Shown: piece after piece, positions 16,816 through 27,016 of the stretch
Numbering within the stretch: the first letter of the stretch is position 1
Layout: each line of letters starts with the position of its first letter
NCBI RefSeq assembly: GCF_023541015.1
Contig: NZ_JALNPR010000007.1
Span: 1 to 64,000, forward strand
DNA: 64,000 nucleotides
Direction of reading: 5' to 3'
Source of the DNA: Marivivens donghaensis
GTDB lineage: Bacteria; Pseudomonadota; Alphaproteobacteria; Rhodobacterales; Rhodobacteraceae
The notes under the pieces: model-generated
What the model was told of the DNA's origin: nothing
The model's database searches: none
The model's input: the letters and a program-made list of their open reading frames with translations, nothing else
Program-made: the position numbers and the translations under genes

Positions 16816-17932
16816 TTTGTCGACGAGACAGAGCAATCATCATCGGCATCGGTGAAAATCCGCCTTGTTCGGCCTTTTGGGTGAGGCGGCGAAGGTAACC
16901 ACCAGGTGATTTGATCTCTCCCATGCGCTGAAGGATGCCAGCACAGACAACAGAGGTGTTTTTCGGCCCCATGATTTTCATGGCATGATCCCACGTTTCA
17001 GCCGAGATACCCATCATGGCCTTAATGACCGACATTGCAGAGATGAAATCGTGCCAACTGCGAAGCGGTCGATTGGTAAAATCCGCGACATCGGGACAAG
17101 CGGTTAGAACCATCGGAAGCGGAACGGTGCTTTGTTCAGATTCAATAGTAGTATCATTTGAATTAGATTGGTGCCGGTCATTTTGGCTGTCGGTGCCGCT
17201 CATTTCTGATGATTTACCAACAGTCATTCCTAGCAAGTGATGGAGGTTTTCCACAAGCGCGTGAAGCCGCGTTTTGAGCGATGTTAGTGTCGAAATGTCC
17301 AGTTTACGGCGGAGCATTTTGCCGAGTTCGATCAGCGCCTCGCGAGGTTTGGTCCAGCGATCGTCGGCGTGATCTTCCATGCCAAAACTAATGAGTTTGT
17401 CGGCATCGCGTTTTAGGATCACGACTGTGTCGCGCAGTTCTTTTTTTTGCGCGTCCTCTTCGCGGATCTTTGTGGCGGCTTCGATGATTTCGTCGGCGCG
17501 CACCAAAAGGGGCCGAAGATCAAAGCCGTAGGCCCGTAGAACGCCGGTTCTACTTTTGACGGCGTAGCGTTTACCGTTCGGGCTGTCGTTGCGCAGAATG
17601 ATGCCAGCCTCGACCAGAGCGGCGATGTGACGGCGGAGCGTGCTTTCGGGCATGCCGTGAGCGCGGGATGAGAGCGTTTCATTGGATGGAAACACGATCA
17701 ACTGCTCGGACGCAGAGAGGTCATCGCCGCGATGAAAGGTTAACAATGCGTTCAGGACCGTGAGATCGCGGTCAGAGAGACCGAATTCTTTGCGCGCGGT
17801 GCAAAGTTCGCGGAAAAGCTCCCATTTATTCGCGTTCGGGAGGGCAGGGGCCTGTTGGCGAAGGGCGGCGCGTTCGATCAAACCAGCCGTTACTGGTCGC
17901 CGCCCAAAAGGCGTCGTTGCGTAAATGTCCAT
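16811..17932 (-). CDS. repC: RepC replication initiator of a repABC replicon
   Basis: A 373-aa protein with the RepC N-terminal winged-helix features: G-R-R-P-V-T-A near residue 10, L-T-V-L-N-A-L-L-T-F-H and V-F-P-S-N-E-T-L-S-S-R-A-H-G-M-P-E-S-T-L-R-R-H-I-A-A-L. RepC binds the origin, which in characterised repABC plasmids lies within repC itself, so an origin is expected inside this gene. It is the third gene after repA and repB. The 186-base leader contains palindrome 5 and a candidate antisense RNA. There is no clear ribosome site before ATG 17932, in keeping with leader-controlled translation. The stop sits in palindrome 4. Confidence 0.93.
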   Translation of the reverse strand: MDIYATTPFGRRPVTAGLIERAALRQQAPALPNANKWELFRELCTARKEFGLSDRDLTVLNALLTFHRGDDLSASEQLIVFPSNETLSSRAHGMPESTLRRHIAALVEAGIILRNDSPNGKRYAVKSRTGVLRAYGFDLRPLLVRADEIIEAATKIREEDAQKKELRDTVVILKRDADKLISFGMEDHADDRWTKPREALIELGKMLRRKLDISTLTSLKTRLHALVENLHHLLGMTVGKSSEMSGTDSQNDRHQSNSNDTTIESEQSTVPLPMVLTACPDVADFTNRPLRSWHDFISAMSVIKAMMGISAETWDHAMKIMGPKNTSVVCAGILQRMGEIKSPGGYLRRLTQKAEQGGFSPMPMMIALSRRQS

Positions 17933-17978
17933 AGTTCATCACGGAGCAAAACTTTTTTGCCCGCCAGATTCGACGCCT

Positions 17979-17994
17979 GTTGACAGCTGTCAAC
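17979..17994. repeat. parS-like palindrome 5 (repB-repC intergenic)
   Basis: GTTGACAGCTGTCAAC, perfect, and the only copy wholly outside coding sequence. Transcribed in the repC leader it could fold into an 8-bp hairpin just before repC. Confidence 0.88.
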
Positions 17995-18008
17995 TTTAGC
18001 CTGATATT
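17980..18008 (+). promoter_or_regulatory. Candidate promoter of the repABC antisense RNA
   Basis: The palindrome supplies a perfect -35 hexamer TTGACA (17980-17985). Seventeen bases later is GATATT (18003-18008), a weak -10. Transcription would run opposite to repC, as for known ctRNAs of this family. Confidence 0.45.
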
Positions 18009-18010
18009 CG

Positions 18011-18066
18011 GAAGTGCTAGAACACGAATAGGGCTCTCTGAGGTATCTGCTTTGGGGGGCCTTTTT
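18011..18066 (+). ncRNA. Candidate counter-transcribed RNA (incA-type) repressing repC
   Basis: About 55 nt downstream of the candidate promoter, the plus strand forms a stem of GGCTCTCT (18032-18039) and GGGGGGCC (18054-18061), using G-U wobbles, with a 14-nt loop. It is followed by TTTTTC. Known ctRNAs of repABC plasmids are roughly 50-60 nt, lie between repB and repC, and end in such a terminator. The RNA would pair with the repC leader and limit copy number. Position and architecture support it; transcription is not shown. Confidence 0.55.
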
Positions 18067-18118
18067 CTTTGGGTTTTGCTGGGTCGTGCCTCCTAAGTTG
18101 TTGTTACTGCTCTATTAT

Positions 18119-19015
18119 TCAGCCGTTCGACTGTTTCCAGTCGCGGTGAATTTCTTCCAGATGCGCCACCAACCATTCGTCAAAGCCGTCTTTGGGCAGG
18201 GTGAGCACTGTTTTATTCGGTTTGCGGGCAACCTGTGCGATCTCGGCACCGTTGGCGGTGATCCGGTTCGGTTTGGCTGCTGGCGTTTTGGGCAAGGTTA
18301 GAGACTTAAACACGGCCTCGAACCGCTGATCCGATCCTTCACCGACGGCGTTCGCAGTGAGATCCCGACCGTTGAGCTGATCGGCTAGTTTGCTCCACCG
18401 ATCGCGGCCGATGGAGGGGGCCGCGCCGATGGCTTCGATCAGGGGTAGGGGGATCGAGTCGACGATCGATAACATCCGCGAAATGACGGTTTTATCGACG
18501 TTGAGCGCGTCACAGATCACTTTGCGTTCGTAACCAGCGTCCCGCATTTGGCGGGCAAAGTTGGCGCGTTCGATGAACGACAGATCGCGACGGGCAGAGT
18601 TTTCCTGACCCTGGGCAATCACCAGTTCGCGGTCATTCAAGACCCTAACCATGGCCGCAATGGGCTGTTTCAGCAGTTTTAGAGCCGCAACACGCCGCCG
18701 ACCGTAGACCACCTGATAGCGTTCGGGGTCATTCGGATTAGGGCGGAGCAGAACGGGGACTTGCTGTCCGTAAAGTTTGATACTTTCTGCAAGGGCAGGG
18801 ATGTCATCCGTTTCCAGACGGTCCTGCATACCCGCATCGTCGATCATCCGCGGATCGACCTGAATGATCGAGCGAGACTTGAGTTCGGCGATGGATTGGC
18901 TCACGGCACCGATGGCGCCCTTGCCGTAACGGGGTTTGGAGGGATCGACGCGCGTTTCGGTTGCGGGCGCAGCGGTGTTGTCCATCAAGCCGGTCAGAAT
19001 ACCTTTACGCGCCAT
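18119..19015 (-). CDS. repB: RepB, ParB-family centromere-binding partition protein
   Basis: A 298-aa ParB-like protein: the family start M-A-R-K-G-I-L-T-G-L-M, the ParB motif V-V-Y-G-R-R-R-V-A-A-L and the E-N-S-A-R-R-D-L-S box. A helix-turn-helix follows (Y-E-R-K-V-I-C-D-A-L-N-V-D-K-T-V-I-S-R-M-L). ATG 19015 is chosen because it gives the typical RepB N-terminus; it overlaps the repA end by 11 bases. RepB should bind the GTTGACAGCTGTCAAC sites and, with RepA, segregate the replicon; it usually also helps repress repA. Confidence 0.93.
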   Translation of the reverse strand: MARKGILTGLMDNTAAPATETRVDPSKPRYGKGAIGAVSQSIAELKSRSIIQVDPRMIDDAGMQDRLETDDIPALAESIKLYGQQVPVLLRPNPNDPERYQVVYGRRRVAALKLLKQPIAAMVRVLNDRELVIAQGQENSARRDLSFIERANFARQMRDAGYERKVICDALNVDKTVISRMLSIVDSIPLPLIEAIGAAPSIGRDRWSKLADQLNGRDLTANAVGEGSDQRFEAVFKSLTLPKTPAAKPNRITANGAEIAQVARKPNKTVLTLPKDGFDEWLVAHLEEIHRDWKQSNG

Positions 19016-20204
19016 TGGTCCGCCCCCATGCCTCTTGAACAAGCGTCTCTATTTCACCGCAAACGGCTGAAATACTCTCAATCGCGCGGTCATAGGTGGA
19101 CCGCGTGAATTGGGACTTTTCGATCTCCCACAAGGTTTGTTTTGTCAGGCCAGCGTCTGAGATCGCAGTTGATTTCAGCATCGTGTGGTTCAAAACATGC
19201 TCACCAAACATGGAGCGCATGAAAGATACCATCTGGTTCTGCGGGCCATCGCCGGGTTCATACCGGGTCACCACGTAGCGCAGCCAGTCATAGGACATGT
19301 CGCCGCCTGCTTCGGCTACAACGCCGAGGAGGTTCGATGTCATCAACAGGAACTGACACATCGACATCACGTCGAGCATCTGCGGGTGAACCGTCACTAA
19401 CACGGCGGTCGCGGCCGAAAGGGCCGACATTGTTAAGAACCCCAATTGGGGCGGGCAGTCTACGATAACCACGTCATAATCCTCTTCCACATCAGCGAGC
19501 GCGTCTCCCACTCTAGTGAAAAAAAGGTTACCATCCCGTTGGGCCAGCGCGCGGGGGGTATCGTGCTCGAACTCCATGAGGTCGAGGTTCCCCGGAATAA
19601 TGTCCAGATTTCGGAAGTAAGTCTTTTGAATCACGTCACGAATTGGAACGGGGTTGTCATAGCGGATCGCGTCATAAAGCGTTCCACCGTCCAGTAGGTC
19701 GAACTCTGGCTGGAACCCATGCAACGCAGAGAAAGACGCCTGAGGGTCGATGTCGATCGCCAAAACGCGGTATCCGTCGAGAGCCATCTTCTGCGCGAGG
19801 TGCGCCGAGGTCGTCGTTTTACCAGAGCCACCTTTGAAGTTGATGACCGAAATCACCTGTAGATGATCGCCATCGCGACGACCGGGCATATAGGTGCCGG
19901 GAACCTTCGCGCCTTTTTCGAGGTATTCGCGAAGAGCTACGATATCGTCGGGCGAATAATAGCGGCGTCCGTTGCCACGGATTTCAGGATCGGGGCCTTT
20001 GGAATCGAGACTAAGCTTGCGCAAATAGGCATCTTTGACGCCAAGCAGGTCAGCGACTTCACCACTGGTGAATTTGCGCAGCTCTTTGGTCGCGTTCGGC
20101 GGAAAAAGCTGGGCACGGTGTGCTTGCAACCGCTCTGATAGCATCGCGGCGTGTTGACCAACGATGGTATCAATACGTAGGTTTGTCTTGGGTTCTTGAC
20201 CCAT
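19005..20204 (-). CDS. repA: RepA, ParA-family partition ATPase
   Basis: A 399-aa protein. The N-terminal MerR-like DNA-binding part (F-T-S-G-E-V-A-D-L-L-G-V-K-D-A-Y-L-R-K-L) precedes the ParA ATPase with the deviant Walker A motif K-G-G-S-G-K-T-T and V-D-C-P-P-Q-L-G as Walker B region. RepA-RepB drives segregation and represses its own operon. ATG 20204 has AGAGGG a few bases upstream; the frame extends to 20234 without a better start. The 220-base gap to the divergent regulator at 20425 is AT-rich and should hold the operon promoter and operator, including a short imperfect dyad (ACGG/CCGT) near 20245. Confidence 0.94.
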   Translation of the reverse strand: MGQEPKTNLRIDTIVGQHAAMLSERLQAHRAQLFPPNATKELRKFTSGEVADLLGVKDAYLRKLSLDSKGPDPEIRGNGRRYYSPDDIVALREYLEKGAKVPGTYMPGRRDGDHLQVISVINFKGGSGKTTTSAHLAQKMALDGYRVLAIDIDPQASFSALHGFQPEFDLLDGGTLYDAIRYDNPVPIRDVIQKTYFRNLDIIPGNLDLMEFEHDTPRALAQRDGNLFFTRVGDALADVEEDYDVVIVDCPPQLGFLTMSALSAATAVLVTVHPQMLDVMSMCQFLLMTSNLLGVVAEAGGDMSYDWLRYVVTRYEPGDGPQNQMVSFMRSMFGEHVLNHTMLKSTAISDAGLTKQTLWEIEKSQFTRSTYDRAIESISAVCGEIETLVQEAWGRTNGA

Positions 20205-20424
20205 CTGACCCTCTCTTCTCGCCTCTGTGGCCACCGTTTGTTACGGTTTTTGCCGTTATTTTCGTATTTTGCGTATATTACTGCGACAGGATTTGGATTC
20301 TGGCAAGAGTTTTCCACAGATTTTGTGCAAACTTCTTTTTAGGTTGTGTGGTTGCACTTCCGCGTGAGTTGAGACCAAAGTCGCGACGTTGCTCGATAAG
20401 ACTATATGTTAAGGCTTTTGCGAC

Positions 20425-21396
20425 ATGACTCGTAGCTCTCATATCGACCGCGTGATGCAGTCCCTTTCGTCCGGATCGGCGGCGGCGCGATCGCGTTTGG
20501 CAGCGTCGTGGCTACGGTCGGCTAAGAACTACGGTTTGGATCCCGCGATGCGCGAAATGCGCGACTCGCTCGATTCTTCGTCGTTGAAGGGTCGCATGGC
20601 CGCGATGGAGCGGGTGTTGCACGTCGCGTCGCCGAAACTGGACAACCTCTTTGGTCTGATCGGGCATTCTGGTTGCGGCGTTCTATTAACGGACGCGGAT
20701 GGGATCGTCCTGGAAAAACGCTGTTCCGACGGGGACTCGGAAGTGTTCAAGGAATGGGGCCTCTGGCCTGGTCACGACTGGAGCGAGGCTGCCGAGGGCA
20801 CGAACGGCATCGGCACCTGTTTGGCAGAGCAACGACAGATCACCATTCACCGCACCGACCATTTCATGGCGAAAAATATCGCGATGAGCTGTATGGATGC
20901 GCCGATTTTCGGGCCTGATGGCGCGTTAATTGCCGCGCTGGATGTGTCGTCGGCGCGGGCGGACCAGACCGAAGGCTATAACCGTTTGATCGGCGCGATG
21001 GTCGTTCAAACCGCCCAACAGATCGAAGCGGAGGTGTTTCGGTCGTCGTTCGCGGGCAAACGCATCCTTGTGGCCGAAGGCGACGCGACGGGTGCGGCGC
21101 TTTTGGCGGTGGATGGGGACGATATCGTTGTCGGTGCGACCCGCGCAGCCCGTAAGGCCTTTGGTCTGAACGCGATGGGGCACCTCGCGCCGCGTCCTGC
21201 CGTGGACCTTTTGGGGCGTGACGGACAAGAAACTGGCTTTGATCGTGGGGAAAAGGCGGCGGTGAAACGTGCGCTTGTTCGTGCAGAGGGCAACGTGTCG
21301 GCGGCGGCGCGGGCCTTGGGTATTGGGCGCGCCACGATGTATCGCCGTATGAAACGCCTCGGTCTCAGCGAAAGTGGCGCTGACCTGTCTCAGTAG
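20425..21396 (+). CDS. AcoR-like GAF regulator with Fis-type HTH and no AAA+ domain
   Basis: A 323-aa protein. The N-terminal S-W-L-R-S-A-K-N-Y-G-L-D-P region and the GAF domain (~80-205, with T-N-G-I-G-T-C-L-A-E) match AcoR-type activators. After a linker comes a Fis helix-turn-helix (V-K-R-A-L-V-R-A-E-G-N-V-S-A-A-A-R-A-L-G-I-G-R-A-T-M-Y-R-R-M-K-R-L-G-L). The sigma-54-interacting AAA+ module between GAF and HTH in true AcoR is absent, so it probably acts as a conventional activator or repressor. It is 110 bases upstream of the aldehyde dehydrogenase gene, in the same direction, with an inverted repeat over its stop codon. It likely senses acetaldehyde, ethanol or a related metabolite (inference). 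Confidence 0.85.
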   Translation: MTRSSHIDRVMQSLSSGSAAARSRLAASWLRSAKNYGLDPAMREMRDSLDSSSLKGRMAAMERVLHVASPKLDNLFGLIGHSGCGVLLTDADGIVLEKRCSDGDSEVFKEWGLWPGHDWSEAAEGTNGIGTCLAEQRQITIHRTDHFMAKNIAMSCMDAPIFGPDGALIAALDVSSARADQTEGYNRLIGAMVVQTAQQIEAEVFRSSFAGKRILVAEGDATGAALLAVDGDDIVVGATRAARKAFGLNAMGHLAPRPAVDLLGRDGQETGFDRGEKAAVKRALVRAEGNVSAAARALGIGRATMYRRMKRLGLSESGADLSQ

Positions 21397-21426
21397 TGAG
21401 ACAGGTGGGGCAGGGCGGCTGAGACA
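21383..21426. promoter_or_regulatory. Inverted-repeat operator candidate before the aldehyde dehydrogenase gene
   Basis: ACCTGTCTCA (21383-21392) and TGAGACAGGT (21397-21406) form a perfect 10-bp dyad with a 4-base spacer spanning the regulator's stop codon. A third half-site TGAGACA lies at 21420-21426. With no T-run after the stem, an operator for the GAF-Fis regulator is more likely than a terminator. Confidence 0.55.
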
Positions 21427-21506
21427 CCCCCCTGCACAAGGCACCGTGATTCCATTCATCTCTTCTGCATACCGCGGCAAACGCGGTTCTTAGGAGGAGA
21501 AATCAC

Positions 21507-23027
21507 ATGAACCAGATGACCCAAGTCGTCGACTATTTCGTTAACCCATTCAAAGATCGCTATGACAACTTTATCGGCGGCAAATGGGTTGCCCCAGTTT
21601 CCGGCAAATACTTTGACAACATCACCCCGATCACCGGTGAAGTGGTATGTCAGGTTGCCCGCTCCGACGCAGCAGACATCGAGCTCGCACTCGACGCAGC
21701 ACATGCTGCAAAAGACGCATGGGGCAAAACTTCGCCCGCAGAGCGTTCGAACATCCTGCTGAAAATCGCAGACCGTCTCGAAGAAAACCTGCACCAGCTG
21801 GCATCCGCTGAAACCTGGGACAACGGTAAGCCGATCCGCGAAACCGTAAACGCTGACATCCCGCTGTCGGTTGACCACTTCCGTTACTTTGCTGGCGTTC
21901 TGCGCGCTCAAGAAGGCAACATGTCGGAAATCGATCACGACACCGTTGCGTATCACTTCCACGAGCCTCTCGGCGTTGTTGGTCAGATCATTCCGTGGAA
22001 CTTCTCGGTTCTGATGGCGGCATGGAAACTGGCGCCTGCGCTGGCTGCGGGTAACTGCATCGTGCTGAAACCAGCAGAGCAAACCCCTGCTGCGATCATG
22101 GTTCTGATCGACATCATCGCAGACCTTCTGCCTGCTGGCGTTCTGAACATCGTAAACGGCATGGGCGCAGAAGTTGGCGCACCGCTGGCACGTTCGCCGC
22201 GCATCGCGAAAATCGCGTTCACTGGTTCGACGGAAACTGGCCGCAAAATCATGCAGGCAGCGACCGAAAACCTGATCCCTGTGACTCTGGAACTCGGCGG
22301 TAAATCCCCGAACATCTTCTTCTCGGACGTTATGGCCGAAGACGATGCGTTTCTCGACAAAGCGGTCGAAGGTTTCGTTCTCTTTGCCTTCAACCAAGGC
22401 GAAGTTTGCACCTGCCCGTCGCGTGCTCTGATCCAAGAAGACATCTACGATCGCTTCATCGAAAAGTGCATCGAGCGTGTGAAGGCGATCAAACAAGGCG
22501 ACCCGCGCGATATGAACACCATGGTTGGTGCTCAGGCGTCCCAAGAGCAGCAGGATAAAATCATGTCCTACCTGCAAATCGGTCGTGACGAAGGCGCGGA
22601 AGTTCTGGTTGGTGGTGATGCTGCTCGTTTCAACGGTGACATCGCGAACGGTTTCTACGTTCAGCCGACCGTTCTGAAAGGCCACAACAAGATGCGCGTG
22701 TTCCAAGAAGAGATCTTTGGACCGGTCGTCTCTGTCACCACCTTTAAAGACGAAGCAGAAGCGCTGCAGATCGCAAACGACACCATGTACGGCCTCGGCG
22801 CTGGTGTATGGACCCGCGATGCAACCCGTTGCTACCGCTTTGGCCGCGCCATCGAAGCTGGCCGCGTCTGGGTAAACAACTACCACGCATACCCTGCACA
22901 TGCTGCATTCGGCGGCTACAAGCAGTCGGGTATTGGCCGTGAAACTCACAAGATGATGCTGGACCACTACCAGCAAACCAAAAACATCCTGATGAGCTAC
23001 AACCCGAACAAGCTGGGCTTCTTCTAA
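21507..23027 (+). CDS. NAD-dependent acetaldehyde/aldehyde dehydrogenase (AcoD/ExaC type)
   Basis: A 506-aa ALDH. The catalytic Glu is in [10 protein letters not shown] and the nucleophilic Cys in [10 protein letters not shown]; the NAD site F-T-G-S-T-E-T-G-R and P-W-N-F-S are present. The C-C pair E-V-C-T-C and the end [25 protein letters not shown] are typical of acetaldehyde dehydrogenases that form acetate from ethanol or acetoin breakdown. A strong ribosome site (TAGGAGGAG) precedes ATG 21507. Codon use strongly favours CTG, GGT and GTT, suggesting high expression. The product acetate would feed acs, 2 kb downstream. Confidence 0.93.
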   Translation: MNQMTQVVDYFVNPFKDRYDNFIGGKWVAPVSGKYFDNITPITGEVVCQVARSDAADIELALDAAHAAKDAWGKTSPAERSNILLKIADRLEENLHQLASAETWDNGKPIRETVNADIPLSVDHFRYFAGVLRAQEGNMSEIDHDTVAYHFHEPLGVVGQIIPWNFSVLMAAWKLAPALAAGNCIVLKPAEQTPAAIMVLIDIIADLLPAGVLNIVNGMGAEVGAPLARSPRIAKIAFTGSTETGRKIMQAATENLIPVTLELGGKSPNIFFSDVMAEDDAFLDKAVEGFVLFAFNQGEVCTCPSRALIQEDIYDRFIEKCIERVKAIKQGDPRDMNTMVGAQASQEQQDKIMSYLQIGRDEGAEVLVGGDAARFNGDIANGFYVQPTVLKGHNKMRVFQEEIFGPVVSVTTFKDEAEALQIANDTMYGLGAGVWTRDATRCYRFGRAIEAGRVWVNNYHAYPAHAAFGGYKQSGIGRETHKMMLDHYQQTKNILMSYNPNKLGFF

Positions 23028-23082
23028 GCCTTGCTTCCTCCAGCTGCGGACCCTTAGCCGGGGTCCGCAGTCCCTAATTATC

Positions 23083-23126
23083 AACGGCCACGCCCCTCCT
23101 CCCAGAGGGCGTGGCCGTTTGTTTAT
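23083..23126 (+). terminator. Strong terminator after aldehyde dehydrogenase
   Basis: A 13-bp perfect stem (AACGGCCACGCCC / GGGCGTGGCCGTT) with an 11-nt loop followed by TTTGTTTATT. A second 10-bp hairpin (CTGCGGACCC / GGGTCCGCAG, 23044-23070) lies just before it, so the transcript ends in tandem stems. Confidence 0.85.
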
Positions 23127-23151
23127 TGGGGTGCTGCTTTGAGGCCTGTGG

Positions 23152-24039
23152 TCAACGTAGGCGTTGTTTGGGAATGTTATCGAAGTAGCGGTTGATCACA
23201 TCCTCAGTGATCACCGACCGTTCCACCAGAATATCGAGCGCATAGAGCGTCACATCGAACAGGCCCATGATCGCATCGCCGATGATGGCGAGCTTTTTGA
23301 GCTGTTCGTCGGTGAAGCTGTCCACGATCCGCAAATCCCGGACAAAGAACGCGTCGCCATCGACGGCTTGGGCGAAGTCATGACGACGGATTCGGCCACG
23401 GTGCCGACGGGCGAGGCTGACGTGTTTCATTGACGCGAACCGCAGGAATTCGAACCCCTGCGCGACGATCTCGGCCTCTAGCTCTCCGTATCTGGGTTCA
23501 CCACGGTAGAGCGGGAACATGCGGACTTCGGTTTGGAGAGCGATCGCGTTGGAGAGTTTCTGTTTCCCGTGTTCGAGGATCGCTTTTTCGCTGCCCTGCA
23601 CATCGATTTTGAGGAAATCGACGGTGGGCACCTCTTTGAGACTGTCCAGCTTGCGTGTCTTGATTTTGATCGTGCCTTTTTCAGTCATGCCCTTCACGAA
23701 CCCAAGGTAGCGGGCACTGTCCTCATCGGCGGGGAAAATCGAGGTAAATCCGCCCTGCTGGTTGAGGTGTAACGTTTTTGACGTTCCATCTCCTAACGCG
23801 TGGGGCAGGTAGGTTTCATGGGCTGATTTGCGGTCATTTAGCGCGGCGAGGGCGTCCTCTTGGGGTTCAAAACCAAACACTTCGGCGTGTCCGTGGTCGA
23901 GGAGCGGTTTGTAGGACACATCCCCTTCGATCAGGGGGTTGGCGCCGATATCCAAGACCCGCAGGCGTTCCTTCGGACGCAAGTCGGCGATCAGCGTGTT
24001 CATTCGGTGAACGTCAGCAGGTGTCATATCAGTGCCCAT
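23152..24039 (-). CDS. FkbM-family methyltransferase
   Basis: A 295-aa SAM-dependent methyltransferase. L-D-I-G-A-N-P is the SAM motif I, V-F-G-F-E-P-Q-E-D the acidic motif II, and L-K-I-D-V-Q-G-S-E the FkbM signature. These enzymes O-methylate sugars or small molecules, often in surface glycans; the acceptor is unknown. The C-terminal third has no clear domain. It is isolated between the aldehyde dehydrogenase terminator and the GntR gene on the same strand. The nearest glycan genes are ~10 kb away. Confidence 0.82.
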   Translation of the reverse strand: MGTDMTPADVHRMNTLIADLRPKERLRVLDIGANPLIEGDVSYKPLLDHGHAEVFGFEPQEDALAALNDRKSAHETYLPHALGDGTSKTLHLNQQGGFTSIFPADEDSARYLGFVKGMTEKGTIKIKTRKLDSLKEVPTVDFLKIDVQGSEKAILEHGKQKLSNAIALQTEVRMFPLYRGEPRYGELEAEIVAQGFEFLRFASMKHVSLARRHRGRIRRHDFAQAVDGDAFFVRDLRIVDSFTDEQLKKLAIIGDAIMGLFDVTLYALDILVERSVITEDVINRYFDNIPKQRLR

Positions 24040-24087
24040 TTCCTCATCCCCGAACAGGGTGACGGCTCAGGGCCTTGAGTTCAACCT

Positions 24088-24762
24088 CTACTTCCGACCC
24101 AATCCTGCCTCGACCGCGCTTGCGTGTTTGCGGAAGTGGCGGTCGATGAGGTGGGCGGCGTCGTCGGCTTTGCGGGCGATGACGGCGTCAAAGATGTCTT
24201 GGTGTTCGGCGCGGCTGTCGATGGGCATCTTGCGCCATGGGGCCGCGATCTGGATGTAACGCATCCAGTGGGTCTGGTGCAGATCGCGCATATCGGCGAG
24301 CCAGCGGTTGCCGTGGGCGGCGACGGTGGCATCGTGGAAATCGCGGTTCGCCTGTTCCCAGTGTTTTGCGCGTTCGGCGGGGATCGACTCTTCGACGCGG
24401 GCGAGGCGGTGGTGGGCAACGACAAGGCCGCTTTCCCAATCCTGATCACCGCGTTCGATCGCCAATCGGACGCCCTGCACTTCGATCATGCAGCGCATAT
24501 CGACCAATTCGCGGAAGTCGGACAGGGACACTGGCGCCGCCTTGAACCCGCGCTGGCCTTCGGTCGTAACGAGGTTTTCAACGAGCAGACGCGACAGCGC
24601 TTCGCGCACGGTAGAGGAACCGACGCCATAGCGCGCGCGCAATTCTTCGACTCGCATTTTCGCCGAGGGCGCGATGGCCCCGGTGAGAAGGGAGTCGCGC
24701 AGGTCAGCGTAGACGCTTTCGATGGCGGTCTTGAACCCGTCTATGTCGCGTTGAAAAGCCAC
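24088..24762 (-). CDS. GntR-family regulator (FadR/FCD subfamily)
   Basis: A 224-aa protein. It has an N-terminal winged helix (M-R-V-E-E-L-R-A-R-Y-G-V-G-S-S-T-V-R-E-A-L-S-R-L) and a C-terminal all-helical FCD ligand domain with metal-binding His/Asp residues (D-F-H-D-A-T-V-A-A-H, E-H-Q-D-I-F and D-R-H-F-R-K-H). The start is GTG 24762. It is divergent from acs, making acs or the FkbM-side genes its possible targets; the ligand would be a small carboxylate (inference). Confidence 0.87.
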   Translation of the reverse strand: MAFQRDIDGFKTAIESVYADLRDSLLTGAIAPSAKMRVEELRARYGVGSSTVREALSRLLVENLVTTEGQRGFKAAPVSLSDFRELVDMRCMIEVQGVRLAIERGDQDWESGLVVAHHRLARVEESIPAERAKHWEQANRDFHDATVAAHGNRWLADMRDLHQTHWMRYIQIAAPWRKMPIDSRAEHQDIFDAVIARKADDAAHLIDRHFRKHASAVEAGLGRK

Positions 24763-25056
24763 CGGCCCGTTTTTCCCATTCTTTGGTCGTATGTGCGTAT
24801 ATCGGTTGTCTGCTGGCTTCTGTCAAAGGTCAGAAAGTGCCGTTGCGTCAAAGTGCAGAAAAACAAAGGAAATTTTGCGAATCTGCAAAACGGTTTACTG
24901 TTTTTCAATTCTGTTGGTAAAAGATTTTACAAAAAAATACTGTTAGCGCTTATGTTTATGCGACCGTTGACAGGAAAATGGTGTATGACCACAGTCAAGT
25001 AAGCTTGGGGAGAGGAGCCCCGAGCCGAGATTTACAAAATGCTCGGGAGGAATTTC
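24763..25056. promoter_or_regulatory. Divergent GntR/acs regulatory region
   Basis: AT-rich and gene-free. A dyad TTTTGC-N6-GCAAAA lies at 24873-24890, and CAAAG recurs three times between about 24825 and 24870. Short-chain acyl-CoA regulators of the RamB/ScfR type use related TTTGC/GCAAA elements, so this is a candidate acs operator. The long A/T stretch at 24900-24955 probably contains the acs promoter. Confidence 0.4.
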
Positions 25057-27009
<1,953 letters not shown>

Positions 27010-27016
27010 ACCGTAT

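Noticed and set aside
20240-20265. Imperfect dyad (ACGG / CCGT) upstream of repA as a defined operator
   Set aside because: Arms are only four bases and such dyads are common by chance in AT-rich DNA; mentioned under repA but not called.
21456-23084. 542-codon open frame antisense to the aldehyde dehydrogenase
   Set aside because: The plus-strand frame is an unmistakable ALDH; the opposite frame has Cys/Val/His-rich composition without any domain and is a by-product of codon bias.
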